DNA of 64,000 nucleotides, from the NCBI GenBank assembly GCA_963383645.1, contig OY726565.1, positions 36,933,529 through 36,997,528 of the forward strand, read 5' to 3'. Numbering within the stretch: position 1 is the stretch's first letter; each line of letters starts with the position of its first letter. Below the pieces are notes generated by a model. The model made no database searches and was not told the DNA's origin. It was given only the letters and a program-made list of their open reading frames with translations. The DNA comes from Muscardinus avellanarius (lineage: Eukaryota; Chordata; Mammalia; Rodentia; Gliridae). Shown here one piece after another: positions 9,681 through 21,348 of the stretch. The position numbers and the translations under genes were made by a program.

Positions 9681-11870
9681 GTCTCCATGAGACATGTAGG
9701 TAAGGTGGCTGGGCAGGCATTTAGAAATCTGCGAAAACAGCTCCTGCAGTTTGTGAGACTTCCAAGACCACATAGAAAACAAAGTTACTGAAGGAATTTA
9801 GACATAATTTTTACCCTAAGGAATAGAGCCTTATTTTTCTTCTTCTGTGGAGCATGGAGGTTACAGCTCCACATGCAATTAAAACACTAGAACAAATTGT
9901 CAAGTGTCATCAAGCAATGGCATATGAAAAGAAAATTCAAGCTATGGAAAGGCACGAAATAGCAGAAATCTCCTCCTTCACTCAGCAATTATTTATGGAG
10001 CTCCTCTTAGGTCAGGCACTGCAGAGCACGCTAGAGAAATGCAGACAAATAAGGCATCACGCTGTCCCAGGAATACAGTCATGATTCTTCTCAGGTAAGT
10101 TGATGGTGTTAAGGAGTGATAAAATTGGTATGAAAATTTGTCAGACCTTTAAGCTATAAAGATTACAAGCTCTAGTAAAAAACAAGACCTAAGGCAGAAT
10201 AGGATGGATACAGCCTGAGTTTCAAGAAGAGTGCTGTTTTCATTTTGTGACTAGTTTTAGTATATAACCATACCAGCCTGAACACCATTTAGCATTCTGC
10301 CATTCAGCTGCAACTGTTTTTAATGCTGATCTCCAGGAATAATTTCTTCCCAATGGAGACAAAGCCTGTTCCGAACTCTATGGCATTTTATGTGTCTAAT
10401 TTTAAAATATCATTTCCCTGATCAAAAATACCTACAGGAGCCTGTAACTACATACTGATAAAGTATGTAGTTACTCCTTACAGCCAAGAAGACCATTGAT
10501 GCAGACTAGAAAAAGTTATCCGTTTACTAGTGATGCAAGTAAAACACTACATCAAATTCTCAAAGCTGAATTAGCTGGAATCATGCTGGGCTTCAGAGGC
10601 GATTGCTCGGAGCTTGTTTGTGGCATTCTAACAACCGCAAAGAAAACGTTTTGATATGTTTGGGGTGAGGAGAAACAAGGACATTGAAGAATCATTGTCT
10701 TCTCATGAAGTCTGACCCCTGTGTTAAGGGAATAGAGATCACAGACATTCTTCAGAGAGGCGGGGGGAGACAGTGCTGCAGCTAAGAAATGAAATGGTTA
10801 TGAACAGAAGCTGTCACCGTGCCTGGCAGAGCATGTAAGTGCTACAAAGTATCAGGCGTGTTCTGTCATCCCCGCTGACTGTGGAAAACCTGCAGTTTTT
10901 CCAGGTCTGTAATGGTGGCTCTGGTAAAAGACAATGTAAAATCCCTTACAAAAAAAAAAAAAAGACACAAGTCTTTAAAATAAAAACCAAGTATGGTGAT
11001 TTCTTACTACTGATAAAGTATGTAGTTACTTTAATTCACTCCTCTTCCAAAATCAGGACAGAAAAATATATGTGGGTCCCAGATCCTGTTTTGTCAGAAT
11101 CCTGGGGATAAGTTCCAGGACAGAGCCATGGCATTGGGTAGAGAGCTGACGGCAAGTCTTTAAGCTTATAATTAACCCTAAAAGCAGAAAATATGATTGA
11201 ATGATCATTCTAATAACAGAAGAATAAATGATGATACAGTGACAGATCAGACAAAGGAGTTCTTTCTTAGACAAAAAATATTACTGCAATTTCCATTTTA
11301 ATTTGAGCTGAGCTATTATTTAGTAAAACTCTATAGATCCTTAAAGAATATTAAATGAGATCTTCTAAGCTGTCAGTGAAATACAGTATAACTTTATCTC
11401 TTTTCTTCTCCCTTGCTTCAGAAGTCCTGACAGTAAAACCAGTGTAGAAAATGGCATTTTATGTGACCTGTATAATGATTATAGAAAATCAAGGCATTGG
11501 TCTAATCTTCATTTCACATTTAAATGTTGACATGGCCATGGCCCCTTTCTGGTTGTGACACTTGTCTAATTTTAATTTCTGCACAATTAGAAAGCTATCT
11601 TGTTACATTAAATGTACACAGTAATTTAAAAAAATAAAATATCTATAACCTATGCTCCCTAAATATCAACTAGGGGAAATTCACAGTAGAAATAAAAGAA
11701 GTTGAAAATACTTGACATAAAAATATCCCTTTTAGGGAGAGAGATAGTTAACCTTTCCTGAATTTTTACTAAATACCAAAAGCTGGGTAAAGTGCTGTAT
11801 ATATCACTTAATTCTCACTTTACCTTTTAAGATCTTAAAACAGAAATACCAGGAGATTGGCATAAAAATG
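9681..11870. other. Mostly unassigned sequence
   Basis: Contains a short ancient-repeat match near 9975-10060 ('gcaattatttatggagctcc'), a perfect hairpin at 10444-10474, and a second copy of the hairpin's 3' side at 11008-11030. 10530-10830 is less AT-rich than its surroundings, but no exon or repeat could be recognised. Confidence 0.35.
10444..10474. repeat. Perfect 13-bp hairpin
   Basis: The left arm 'gtaactacatact' (10444-10456) is the exact reverse complement of the right arm (10462-10474), with loop 'gataa'. The loop plus right arm and one base on each side recur exactly at 11008-11030. Confidence 0.9.
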
Positions 11871-11875
11871 TAGAG

Positions 11876-12100
11876 TCCAAGCTGGTTATAGTGCCACAGG
11901 CATATAATCCCAGTACTTGGGAGGCTGAGATAGAAGGATCATAGGTTTGAGGCCAACTTCAGCAACTTAGTGAGATTTTCAGCAACTTAGAAATACCCAG
12001 TTTCAAATAAAAAGGGCTGGAGGTGTAGTTCAGAGGTAGAATGCACCTGGGTTCAAATCACATTACAAAACAAACAAACAAACAAACAAATAATAAAATA
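11876..12100 (+). repeat. B1-dID SINE, diverged
   Basis: 7SL half: 'ataatcccagtacttgggag', with the internal duplication 'cagcaacttag' seen twice. ID half: 'gggctggaggtgtagttcag'. The tail is (CAAA)n. Several substitutions indicate an older copy. Confidence 0.8.
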
Positions 12101-12689
12101 AATGTGAAGTGCCAAGAAAACTCTATCTCTACCATACTCTCTACATTCCTGTCCCACAAGGGTGTTATTCTCATAGCCTAGGAGTTTAGCCTGGCTGGAT
12201 GCATGGACTGTAGTAACCTTGACACCTGGTATAAAAACTACAAGTATAAGGATACTAGCACACGTGTATCTTTGAGACTTATGTGCAGAAGAAAAGATCC
12301 TCTAAAAGTGTCTCTTCAACATTTATTACACTAAACTAAAAAGGAACATTTTGAAGATTGTCTTAGCCATATCTAATAACTCTTCCTATTTTCAAATAAA
12401 CAGAAAATGGTAAGAACCTAACAGAAAGGCTTTGCAAGCATAGCAGGGAGAATCAAATGCTATAGTTAATTGCAGTGCTGGTGGAGGCGATAGGAATATG
12501 AAGTTCCCAATTGAAAGCCTAATTAGAAGTATTGATTACAAGTAACAGAAATCAAGCTGAGTTAGTTTTTAAGCAAGCAAGGGAAGTGGCAAGATAATGA
12601 AGTTTCTTAGGAAATACAAGAATAAGTTGAACAGACTGAACTTGGAAAGGTCAGAATCAGAAAAGCTCTCGTTCCCAACATTCCTTTCT
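12101..12689. other. Unassigned sequence
   Basis: No repeat or exon recognised. Confidence 0.35.
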
Positions 12690-13117
12690 AAAAAGTCTAC
12701 CAGTGATCGCCAAATAAGTGCATGCAAAGATTCTCTCCATCACTAATCACCGGGGAAATGCAAATCAAAGTCATAAAGAGACACCACTTCACTCACTGGG
12801 ATGGCTATTACCAAAAAGAGAAAAAAATAATGATGGTGAAGATTATTAATGGGTGGTGAAAATGTGGAAAAACTTTTTGCTTTGCTGGTAGAAATGAAAA
12901 ATGATGCAGCCACTATAGAAAGAAGTATGGCCATTCCTCAAAAAGTCAAACATAGAGCTACCTTACGATTCAGCAATTGCACTTCTGGGTATATTTCCAA
13001 AAGGACAGAAAGCAGGGACTTGAACAGATATGTGTTCATAGCCAACAGGTGAAAATAGCCCAATGTCCATCAACAGATGAATGGATAAACAAAAGGTGGT
13101 GGTGGTGATGGTGATGG

Positions 13118-13158
<41 letters not shown>
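13118..13158. repeat. (TG)n microsatellite
   Basis: About twenty TG units inside the L1 fragment, preceded by a GGT/GAT-rich lead-in. Confidence 0.95.
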
Positions 13159-13159
<1 letters not shown>

Positions 13160-13267
13160 ATTATATATAAGCAGTGGAATATTATTCATCCTTAAATATA
13201 ATAGAAGTCGGACACATGCTACAATGTAGATGAACCTTGAAAACATCATATTAATTGAAATAAGCCA

Positions 13268-13673
13268 TGTAATGTTGAAATTGAGTCAGGGGGGTTGCAA
13301 AGGAGGTAAACACCAGCCAAGTTATTAAAGGACTCTTTAATCAACCAGCACCTTTGGGCGAGGTCTACCGACAGTGGGGGAAGGGACCAATGACCGAGCA
13401 GCAGAGCCACCAGTCAGCAGAGTCATGGTTGGTTGGCAGAGTCACGCAGTCAGAGAGGAAGTACAATAGAGAGGGATCTTCGGGTGGAGCTAGCAGCGTG
13501 GGAATGCCAATTCTCTCAGGACATCCAGAGTCTTGCAGCACCTAGAATCTGTCTCGCGATGTCTGGAGTCTGGCGATGTCTCCGCTTCTGGCTTCCGGGG
13601 TTCTGCCTTTTGTCCCCGCTGTGGGGTCCCCACTGTGGGGTCCCGTGGAGGCAGGGAGGGACCCGACCTATCA
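13268..13673 (-). repeat. Solo LTR with 5-bp TSD
   Basis: A 406-bp block begins TG (13268) and ends CA (13673), flanked by 'agcca' at 13263-13267 and 13674-13678 and inserted in an L1 fragment that is continuous without it. It is GC-richer than its surroundings. Read on the minus strand it has an ATTAAA-type signal about 80 bases before its end, so I prefer that orientation. A 5-bp TSD fits ERVL-like LTRs; a 6-bp reading ('aagcca') would fit class II. Three overlapping short open frames inside it are coincidental. Confidence 0.7.
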
Positions 13674-13975
13674 AGCCAAACACAAAAGGCCAAATACTGT
13701 ATGATTCCACTTGTATGTGATACATGGAGTAAATGTAGATCTAGAAAACAGTATGGTGGTTGACTGGAATAGGAAGAGGGAGGAGTAAAAAATTATTATT
13801 CGTGAGGACAGAGATTCAGTTTGGGAAGATGTAAAAGTTCTGAGGATTTATAGTGATGATGTTACACAACAGTACCAATTACTTAATGTCATTAAACTAT
13901 ACAGCTAAAAATTGTTAAAATGGCAAATATTATCTTGTGTGCCACATTAACACCAAAAAATTATTTGAGAACAGG

Positions 13976-14249
13976 GAAAAGACCACTGGATCTGATCACT
14001 AAAAGGTTATCAGCTTATGAAAGAGCCGTTTCAGCAGAGTTGAAAGCCAGGCCAGAAAGGTTTCGGGTTCCCCCAGGGATAATGTGAACTGGAAGCAGTA
14101 GACAAGGCTGTTTATAAAGGACCTTGGCACAATATGATCTACTGACTCTGGACTCTGAATCAATCATTTATTTCAATTGTCAGTGCCACTCTTTAGCTGC
14201 ATCTTCATACGTGAAAAAACAATGATTTTGGAGAAGCAATTTATTAAGT
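13976..14249. other. Unassigned sequence
   Basis: No repeat or exon recognised. Confidence 0.3.
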
Positions 14250-14450
14250 CATTTGACTTGGTCTAGAAAACTTGAGTGTAGTCCCAGATTTCCTACTTAA
14301 GCAGTAGCAAACTTTGAGGCTTACTTAGTTGTTCATCTGCAAAATTAATACTTGTTGTGTTCCCAGAGGAAGTGTGAAACTTAAATAAAATATCATGCAT
14401 GAACCTGCTTTGTAAACTAAGAAGTGTTACAAGATATAAAGTACCTCAAC
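14250..14450 (+). repeat. MIR-like ancient SINE
   Basis: The order 'gttcatctgcaaaattaata', 'gaaacttaaataaaatatc', 'atgaacctgctttgtaaac' follows the MIR 3' half (core, then 'attaaatgagataatgcatg...' type text) at high divergence. Confidence 0.5.
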
Positions 14451-14478
14451 TATAAAGATGAATACAAATTTAAAATAA

Positions 14479-14700
14479 GAAGCCAGGCGTGGTGGTGCAC
14501 ACTTGTAATCCCAGCATATAGGAGGCTGAGACAGGAGGATTGTGGTTGGCGGACAGCCTCAGCCATGAATTAGTGAAGCCCTTTGCAACTCAGTGAGACC
14601 CTGTTTCAAAAATAAAGAATAAAAAAATAGGGCTGGGGTGTAGTTTGGAGGTGAAATGCCCCTGAGTTTCATCCCCAATATGACAAAAAAAAGAAAGAAA
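14479..14700 (+). repeat. B1-dID SINE
   Basis: 7SL half from 'gccaggcgtggtggtgcac', internal duplication 'gccatgaattagtgaagccc' / 'gcaactcagtgagacc', ID half 'gggctggggtgtagtttgg', tail 'aaaaaaaagaaagaaa'. It shares the 'gg-ggacagcctcag' signature with copies at 8267, 32937 and 42701. Confidence 0.85.
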
Positions 14701-14944
14701 TATAAGAGACTTAATTCTCCATATTGAAAATAAGGAAGGCACTTTCCTTCCTCTCACTTCTTAGAGGATTTACCTCAGAAAACTTCATTTTAAGTACTTT
14801 CTTCTCTATTTGAAATGTGTTTAAATGTTTTTGAAGACTAGATTGACATTTTGTTACCTTATGACCCACTAAGGTCTTTCTCAAGAACTTGAGAGACATC
14901 TCTTTGAAATGCAAACATTAAGAGAAATAGCACCCCTACTCCTA

Positions 14945-15345
14945 GTTTCTGTGGGAGGGTAGGATTCTAACATGGATGACTCCCTTGCTTCAAGTTTCAA
15001 AACTCCTTCTTGTCACAAAGATATTAGCAGTTTAATTCTGCCTTGGATGAAGCCAACTAGCTAACCCAGATGGTCACCTCCAATTACCAGGTGAATTTAG
15101 GATGAACTATGTTTGACAAATGGTGGTATCAAATCCTCTCTTTTATTTGAGGACTATTTACTATTTAACCTGAGAACACTGAAGAATTGTATCTACTTGA
15201 TTATGTAAAAGGGTTGAGATTCCTTCCTGTCTTTCAATCTCTTAGAAGATTGCCTGTGATGCACATAACATCCTAATAAAACTGTTTTCTTTCTCTACTA
15301 CCTTTGTGGAGAGGTTTTCTGGGTTGGGAAATATTTTTTTCTTTA
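14945..15345 (+). repeat. Possible LTR fragment
   Basis: The segment has an LTR-like arrangement: a TG start near 14950, and near the end 'cctaataaaactgttttc' (AATAAA signal) followed by a pyrimidine-rich U5-like stretch. I could not match it to a named family and see no TSD; it could be unique sequence. Confidence 0.3.
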
Positions 15346-15399
15346 ATTGTATTTTTTAACATAATTTAGTCCAGCATTCAGCTTCAGACTTTAATCTTT

Positions 15400-15640
15400 G
15401 ATATAAGATTTTTTTTTTTTTTGCAGTACTGGGATAGAACCCAGGAGCTTTGTACCTCCAAGCTACACCCCAGCCCTATTTTTTAGTATTTTTTTTATTT
15501 TTGAAACAGGACCCCACTGAGTTGTGAAGGGCCTTGCTAAGTAGTTGAGGCTGTTCACAAACCATGATCCTCAGGTCTCTGCCTCCCAAATGCTGGGATT
15601 ACAAGGGTGTACCACCATGCCCGGCTTCATATAAGGATTT
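15400..15640 (-). repeat. B1-dID SINE, antisense
   Basis: Starts with a T tract (poly-A tail on the minus strand), then ID half 'gcagtactgggatagaaccc' and 7SL half ending 'caccatgcccggc'. Flanks 'atataagatttt' and 'atataaggatttt' form the TSD. Confidence 0.85.
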
Positions 15641-17320
15641 TAATAGGGGAACTAATCATTGACCTATGTGGAAGCAGGTATCCTCATCATTGTTATCTTT
15701 CAAGTAATAATTGTAGAGAGACGCACGGCCAAGTAATGTAAATAGAACTACGAAATGAGGAGAGATCATTTTTCACAAAAAGGGGGATGCTCGTGGCCCT
15801 CCAAAGGCAGTTTTTAGCAGATGGGCAGACAACTGGTGTTTTTCACAGTTCATGGTTCTGCTTAAATTCGATTACCTTGACTGCAAGTATGCCCATCAAT
15901 TCACATTTCAGTGGCACTGGACTGCTGAAAGTATTTCAATAATGTCCATAAATATCCCAATGCCCCTGGACACTTGGGGTGATATCTTGAAAGAACTATT
16001 TGATCATCTTCATAATGTAGATAATTAATTCACAGAAAAGATTTTGAAGTTACAAACACTAGTGCAGTTTTCTAACCTCTTAATTTTTTGTTCTCAAAAA
16101 TATTAAGCCAAAGGTATATATTTCCTTACAACTTTTAGGCAATTAGTAGGACAAAATATTCTCCAAAGAACAGAAGCATAGTTTTTCTATTCCCTTGTCA
16201 GCCAGTCAGAGAGTTTCTAATGTGTGTAAACAGGCAATAGGATAGTAAGAGAAGCAGATGAGGGGGGAAACTTAGAAATGAAAGGACAGAAGAAATGAAT
16301 GAAAGTCAAACATCTGCCATTTGATTAACAGAAAAAACTATAGTTGATGTCTCACTATTGATATTTGTGTTTGACAAGTAAGTAGAACTATAACCTAAGA
16401 AGAGCTCATACACCTTGCTTATTAGGCACTGACCCTCAGGTCTGGGGATTTTTAATTATTTTTATTATTATCGTGGTGAATATTTTCATTTCTTTAATGA
16501 GATATAAATGTTTATTCCTCATTAGCAAGGACTAAGTAGCAATGTCCTTATAATTCCAAACAAGAGAACATTCTAAAAACAATATAATGATGCGTTGCAT
16601 AAGAATAATTTTGTTTCTTTCAGAAACAAGCATAAAAAGTTGGTAGGTAGAAAAAAATGCACACACACATGATAAACCTCAGAGGATGGGTCTGTTCACG
16701 AATGGAACTCAATTGTCTAGTGCCTAGGTGAGACCCATCCTAACAGAGGTGTTTGATAGTCAAACCTCCAACCCAAAAGTGAGCTCTGTATCAGTGTAAA
16801 GTCAGGAGTCCCAGATGCATAGAGTATATAAAGACAAGGCATAGGCTATCATCACCTAGCAGAAGCATGTTTATCTTAGTTCATGAAGAAATTCTCTAAA
16901 ATTGGGTAAACATGATCCCATAGGAGAATGATTTTTCATTTCTAGTATTTTTTATTATAGTTCATTCACTTAGTGATTGGAGTGCAAAGTAAAAAAGAAA
17001 AAAAAAAGGAAACTATAACAGGTCTTATTGTTGTGGCTCAATGCACTTCACACTTAAAAGATTCCATTTGAGGATGTAACAATAATTGAGGATTTTTCAT
17101 TCATGTACTTCTAATTCACGAATTTAGTAAAATGATCATGAACAAATGTTTGCAGAAGTTCCTGTGAACCTCTAGCATACTTACAGAACTCTAGCACTAG
17201 CCTAGAAAGCATTTGCAGCCTGGTTACACATTTATGATCCCTGACTCAAATCTTGCTAGTATCATCATATCTACAAGATGAAATATAAACCCTGGGCTGC
17301 AGATCTTTTCAGCTACTTTA
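15641..17320. other. Unassigned sequence
   Basis: AT-rich single-copy-looking DNA. No exon, RNA gene or repeat was recognised. A 'gagtatataaag' near 16820 is TATA-like but has no supporting context. Confidence 0.35.
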
Positions 17321-17321
17321 T

Positions 17322-17455
17322 TTTTATTATATGCTCTTATTGGTGCATCATGGTGCAGTTCGATGTGATAGAATCATACATGCACACGGCACTTTGTGTA
17401 TCTTCCTCCAGATACCATCCTGCCCCCCCCATCCCTGAGCCTTAGTGAGATTGCT
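17322..17455 (-). repeat. Diverged L1 3' end, antisense
   Basis: 'attggtgcatcatggtgcag' and 'gaatcatacatgcacacggc' resemble the reversed L1 3' end seen at 36107 and 53580, with many differences. Confidence 0.5.
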
Positions 17456-18334
17456 GGTAAGACCTTCACTGTGAGCAGCATCATTAACTGTTTTCTTCAT
17501 CAATTCTCCTAGTCACCTTCCTTCATCCCTCCCTCAGCCTCCTTAACACAGCATGATTTAGGGGTGAGTATGCACACTGCTTCCCACGCCTGTGCCTTGG
17601 CCTGTGCTTTTTGGGACTGGAGCAACACTTCTCTCTGACTTTCCCCAAATGTCAAGTGTCCACATGCAGGGCACCCTCTGCTCCATCTGGAAGTCTCCAT
17701 GCTTCGCTGTGAGACTACTTCCCACTTTGCCTCTTATTTTCTTCCAATGAATTTATTAAAATCAAGGCTGGTCAGATTCATACCTCTGAGTCTACCAGTG
17801 CTGGAATGAGGCTTGCTAAGGGGAGAGAGGTTCAACTGGTAAGTGGAATTAAATTTACCTCCCTTAATGAAGTACAATACAGTAGAAAGGGTTATTTTGT
17901 TAAGTGTAGAAATACTACCCTCTGCTTTTTGAATCATGAAAAAAATTAATTACTGTGCTCCTAGAAATGCAGTTACTTTAACCATTTTAAGGACGCTGGT
18001 CATTTTATAAAATGAAAATTATGATTTGGGTGAAAAATGACAAATTACCCAGCACCCAGAGACAGTGCATGTCACAGCTCCATCCACTCAGTAAAACCCA
18101 AGTCATTTTCAGTCTCTTCAAAATGCTACTCATGGTACTGTTTAAGAAGGCAGAGGACGAGCCACAAACTCCTGCCTATTAAGCTTAGACTGTGTGACTG
18201 CTCAATGCTTTCGGCTGGAATTTAGGTTTAGACCAAAAATATGGCAAAGCATACTGAGAGTTTAAAATTGGGCATTGCAAAATCACTAAAATCCTGCTCA
18301 CTCCAAATGCAACAAAAACAAATCAATAATTACA
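17456..18334. other. Unassigned sequence
   Basis: No repeat or exon recognised; two short open frames (17509-17700 minus, 18037-18225 plus) lack any recognisable domain. Confidence 0.3.
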
Positions 18335-18543
18335 AAGCAGTCCTACAACCAGGCACAGTTGCACATGCCTATAATTCCAGTGCTTAGGAGGCAGAGACAG
18401 GATTGCAGGTTAGAGACCAACCTCAGCAATTTAGAGAAACCCTTTTTCAAAATAAAAATAAAATAGTTACCGGGGTGTAGCTCAAAGGTAGAATGCCCCT
18501 CTGCTCAACCTCCCCTCCCCCCCCGAAAAAAAGCAGTCCTACT
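18335..18543 (+). repeat. B1-dID SINE with TSD
   Basis: TSD 'aaagcagtcctac' at about 18335 and 18531. 7SL half from 'aaccaggcacagttgcac', ID half 'ccggggtgtagctcaaagg', then a C-rich end and short A tail. Confidence 0.85.
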
Positions 18544-18699
18544 ATAACAAGTTTAATTGCCCAAAGCAAAAGATACACTGTCACTATGCCTATCTTAACT
18601 AACTCTGTTAAGGGCCAGTAACAACATTCAGGCTTAATAAGGTTTTCCAAAAAATATGAAAAATCATTAAGAAATTTTTCTTGGAATAAATACTGGACT

Positions 18700-18775
18700 G
18701 CAGGTTGTTTACCTTGAGTTCTTTAACTTTCTTCTGCTTCCGTTTCCTTGCCTATTCAGTGGAACAAACACTAAT
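18700..18775 (+). repeat. Possible MIR fragment
   Basis: 'gagttctttaactttcttc' and 'cttccgtttccttgcctat' recall the MIR core at low identity. Weak. Confidence 0.3.
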
Positions 18776-18944
18776 TCTTTTTTAGAACGTGTCCAGTACT
18801 TGCACACGGTGTGGGTTCACTGTGAATACACTCAGTTGGCACTGAACGGATGGCTCTGGGCATGAATCGTCATTCTGGATCACCTGGAGAGTGCAAACGT
18901 AGGGTATGATAGGACCCACTGCTGTGTGACAATGGAAAATGGAT

Positions 18945-19035
18945 GAACCCCTCAGTTCTATAATTCACTGGACTCTGTTTATGTCCTTCTGCCCTTCTCC
19001 CTTCCACCATGTGAGGACCCAATTCTTGTTCCCTA
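18945..19035 (+). repeat. Possible MaLR LTR fragment
   Basis: 'ctgcccttctcccttccacc' and 'atgtgaggacccaattctt' match the position in MaLR LTRs that also appears at 19835-19870. Short and uncertain. Confidence 0.35.
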
Positions 19036-19189
19036 AGGCCAGTGCAAAATGAAGATACAGGACTTCTGCTTCAGAGTTGTTAAAAAAAATTCAAGACGGT
19101 GACAAAACAGCACTAAACAAAATGCAGCTCCCCGCCCCCAGCAGGGTCCCCAGGAATTGCAAGGTCATCTCAAAGAAGCTAACCCTGGC

Positions 19190-19525
19190 CTCAGGTTCCT
19201 GCTGTGGGAGAAGATAATGATAGCATGTAACTACCACAGAGGGTTGACATGAGGACTAAGTGAGGCCATACACATGAAACAGAATAGTGCCCGCGAAGCT
19301 GGGCATAGAGGGTGGCTGAGACAGGATGATCACAGCTTCAGGGCCAGGCTCAGCCACTCAGTGAGGCCCTCCGCAACTTAGTGAGACTCTGTTTCAAAAT
19401 AAAGAATAAAAAATAGGACTGGGCGTGTAGCCCAGAGGTAAAATGCTCCTGGGTTCCATCCCCAGTACTGCGGGAAAAAAAAGTGCCCCCACATAGTAAG
19501 CATTCTGTAAGTGTGAAATACAAAT
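19190..19525 (+). repeat. MIR interrupted by a SINE
   Basis: MIR-like text runs 'ctcaggttcctgctgtggg', 'gggttgacatgaggactaag', then after the SINE 'agtgcccccacatagtaagc'. The SINE lies between two copies of 'agtgccc-c', its TSD, and the MIR reads on across it. Confidence 0.55.
19300..19482 (+). repeat. B1-dID SINE, internally shortened
   Basis: The 7SL half lacks the 'taatcccagcac' block (the phrase goes from 'gctgggcatagagg' directly to 'gtggctgagacaggatg'). The duplication 'cagccactcagtgaggccc' / 'gcaacttagtgagactc' and the ID half 'ggactgggcgtgtagccc' are present. Confidence 0.8.
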
Positions 19526-19684
19526 AAAAATATATTATTAATTAAATATAAATATATATCACAGATAAGTTGTATCAGTGTATGCAAATATATATAACAT
19601 AGATACTCCCAGGGAAATGTAGAGAACCTTTTGAATTATGAACATCCTTATTCCCAAATTCTAATTTTATACCATATGTATATG

Positions 19685-19893
19685 CTGTGATCTGAATGTC
19701 TTCCCAAGTTCATGTGTTGAAATTGAATTCCAGTATGATAGTATTAAGAGGGGTGGCCTCTAGAAGGGGACTAAATTGTGAGGGCAGAGTTCTTCTCCAT
19801 GGGGTGGGTGGCCTGAATGGGCTGAATAGCCTTTCTTATTCTCCTGCCTTTCTGCCATGTGAGGACAGTGTCTATTCCTCTTTTGCCTCTTCC
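19685..19893 (+). repeat. MaLR-type LTR, 5' part
   Basis: 'gctgtgatctgaatgtcttc', 'ttcatgtgttgaaattgaat', 'agaggggtggcctctag' and 'ccatgtgaggacagtg' follow the 5' two thirds of an MST/MLT1 LTR. The 3' part is missing; a truncated SINE follows directly. Confidence 0.7.
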
Positions 19894-20056
19894 TGAAACA
19901 GGAGGATCAAAGGTCCAAGGCCAGCCTCGGCAACTTAGCAGGACTCTCAGCAACCTAAAAAAAATCCTGTTTTGGAAACAAAAAAATAAAAAGTGCTGCA
20001 TCTCAGAGGTAAAATGCCCCTGGGTTCAATCTCCAGTACTAAAAATATTTTAAAAA
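19894..20056 (+). repeat. 5'-truncated B1-dID SINE
   Basis: Begins mid 7SL half at 'gaaacaggaggatcaaagg', includes 'cagcctcggcaacttagc' and the ID half 'agtgctgcatctcagagg', ending 'ctccagtactaaaaa'. Confidence 0.8.
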
Positions 20057-21345
20057 CTTAAAAATTCTCACATTTTACATCCTTTGTTCATTAGCTCCTT
20101 CCACTGGAATTTCTTCCCACTATAATTGAATATCCTTCTATTTCCATGTTTCTCTCTTGAGAGAACTCAGAAGAGAAAGATGTAAAAGTAGGATCAATAT
20201 TTTAGCTTCTTCAAGGACCTGCAAAGAAAATGAACTGCTTACAATTTACTGGTCAAACCTCCTTCTTAGAAAGAGTTAAGTACTGCAGTCCAGAAAGAAA
20301 AGAATTTTGAGAAAAGAGCAATGGAATTCAACCCAAACCTAACTAAGGGAATCTTCCCAGGTCTGCCAAACTTGGAGGAGAGACCAAAGGAGCAAAACTG
20401 CAATTTTAGGATACAGACTCTAACGGCCATTTATGTGGCTAGACTGCCCACATTTACTTTGTGGAGAAAAAAATACCCAAACCCAAAAAAAGAATAGTAT
20501 AATTCATAGTGCATGTATTTTTTTTAATATTTTCTATCTGGACTTGACATGTATCTACACTGGAAAATGAAACAAACAGTGTGCTAATTAAATAAATTAC
20601 AAGAATTATCACTGAAAGTCCCCAATTTTTCTAGAAGCCGAAAATGACTTCAAATATCCTTCAAAAGATATTTGAAAAGTAACCGCCTCTCTTGCCAGTT
20701 TTATGTAAAAAGTAGTCTGGAAAGTTTCACTTTCCCAGACATTTTATTTATATCCTAAAAAGGAAGAAAATCACAAAAATATATAGCAATCATCATCATT
20801 ATCATTGTAATAATGATTTTCTTCCAAGAAGCTTAAAGCACTTGCTAAACATCATTTTATAATGAGAAAGGCAAGTGGATTGTTGGACTAATGGCATTAC
20901 CATCATTATCTGGATAATATAATAGCACCTGTGGCAAGTTTTAAGATAGTTGAGAAAATCAAACATCTAGGAAAATGAAAAGGCACAGGGATTTCTTTGA
21001 CTTTGACCTCTGAACTTCAATTTCTCTATAAAAATATCTAGATGATTGAGTTTGGAAAGATCATAATTTAAATTATACCAGCAAGAGTTTAAGACAACAT
21101 AATAATTTAGAAAATGGGTAGTCAAATTGGAAATGCCATGCTATTCTATCGGTCCACTCACTCCACGGGCTTGATTCCCAAATGGAGCAACTATTTTAAT
21201 AGTCACATCCATGATTAAGCCATACCAGTTCTCTGTGAAAATTAGATTCTTTGGAAATAAACACTTAAGAGAATAGTACAAATTTTAATGGTCAGCTTTT
21301 ATCAGTTGTTAGTCCATCACTATGGGTATTTTTTATAAATGAAAA
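20057..21345. other. Unassigned sequence
   Basis: AT-rich DNA with no recognised repeat or exon. Confidence 0.35.
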
Positions 21346-21348
21346 GTA

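Larger units (their letters stand above)
12690..13975 (+). mobile_element. Older L1 3' part, split by a solo LTR
   Basis: The left piece (12690-13267) carries typical ORF2 C-terminal/3' region text: 'gaaatgcaaatcaaagtcat', 'ccaatgtccatcaacagatg', 'ggaatattattcatcc'. The right piece (13674-13975) resumes at 'aaacacaaaaggccaaatac'. Removing the LTR and one TSD copy restores a continuous L1 3' region. A (TG)n tract interrupts at 13118-13158. Confidence 0.75.

Noticed and set aside
13354..13763. Cluster of overlapping open frames on both strands in a GC-rich patch
   Set aside because: The patch is the solo LTR; high GC lowers stop frequency. No coding motif is seen.
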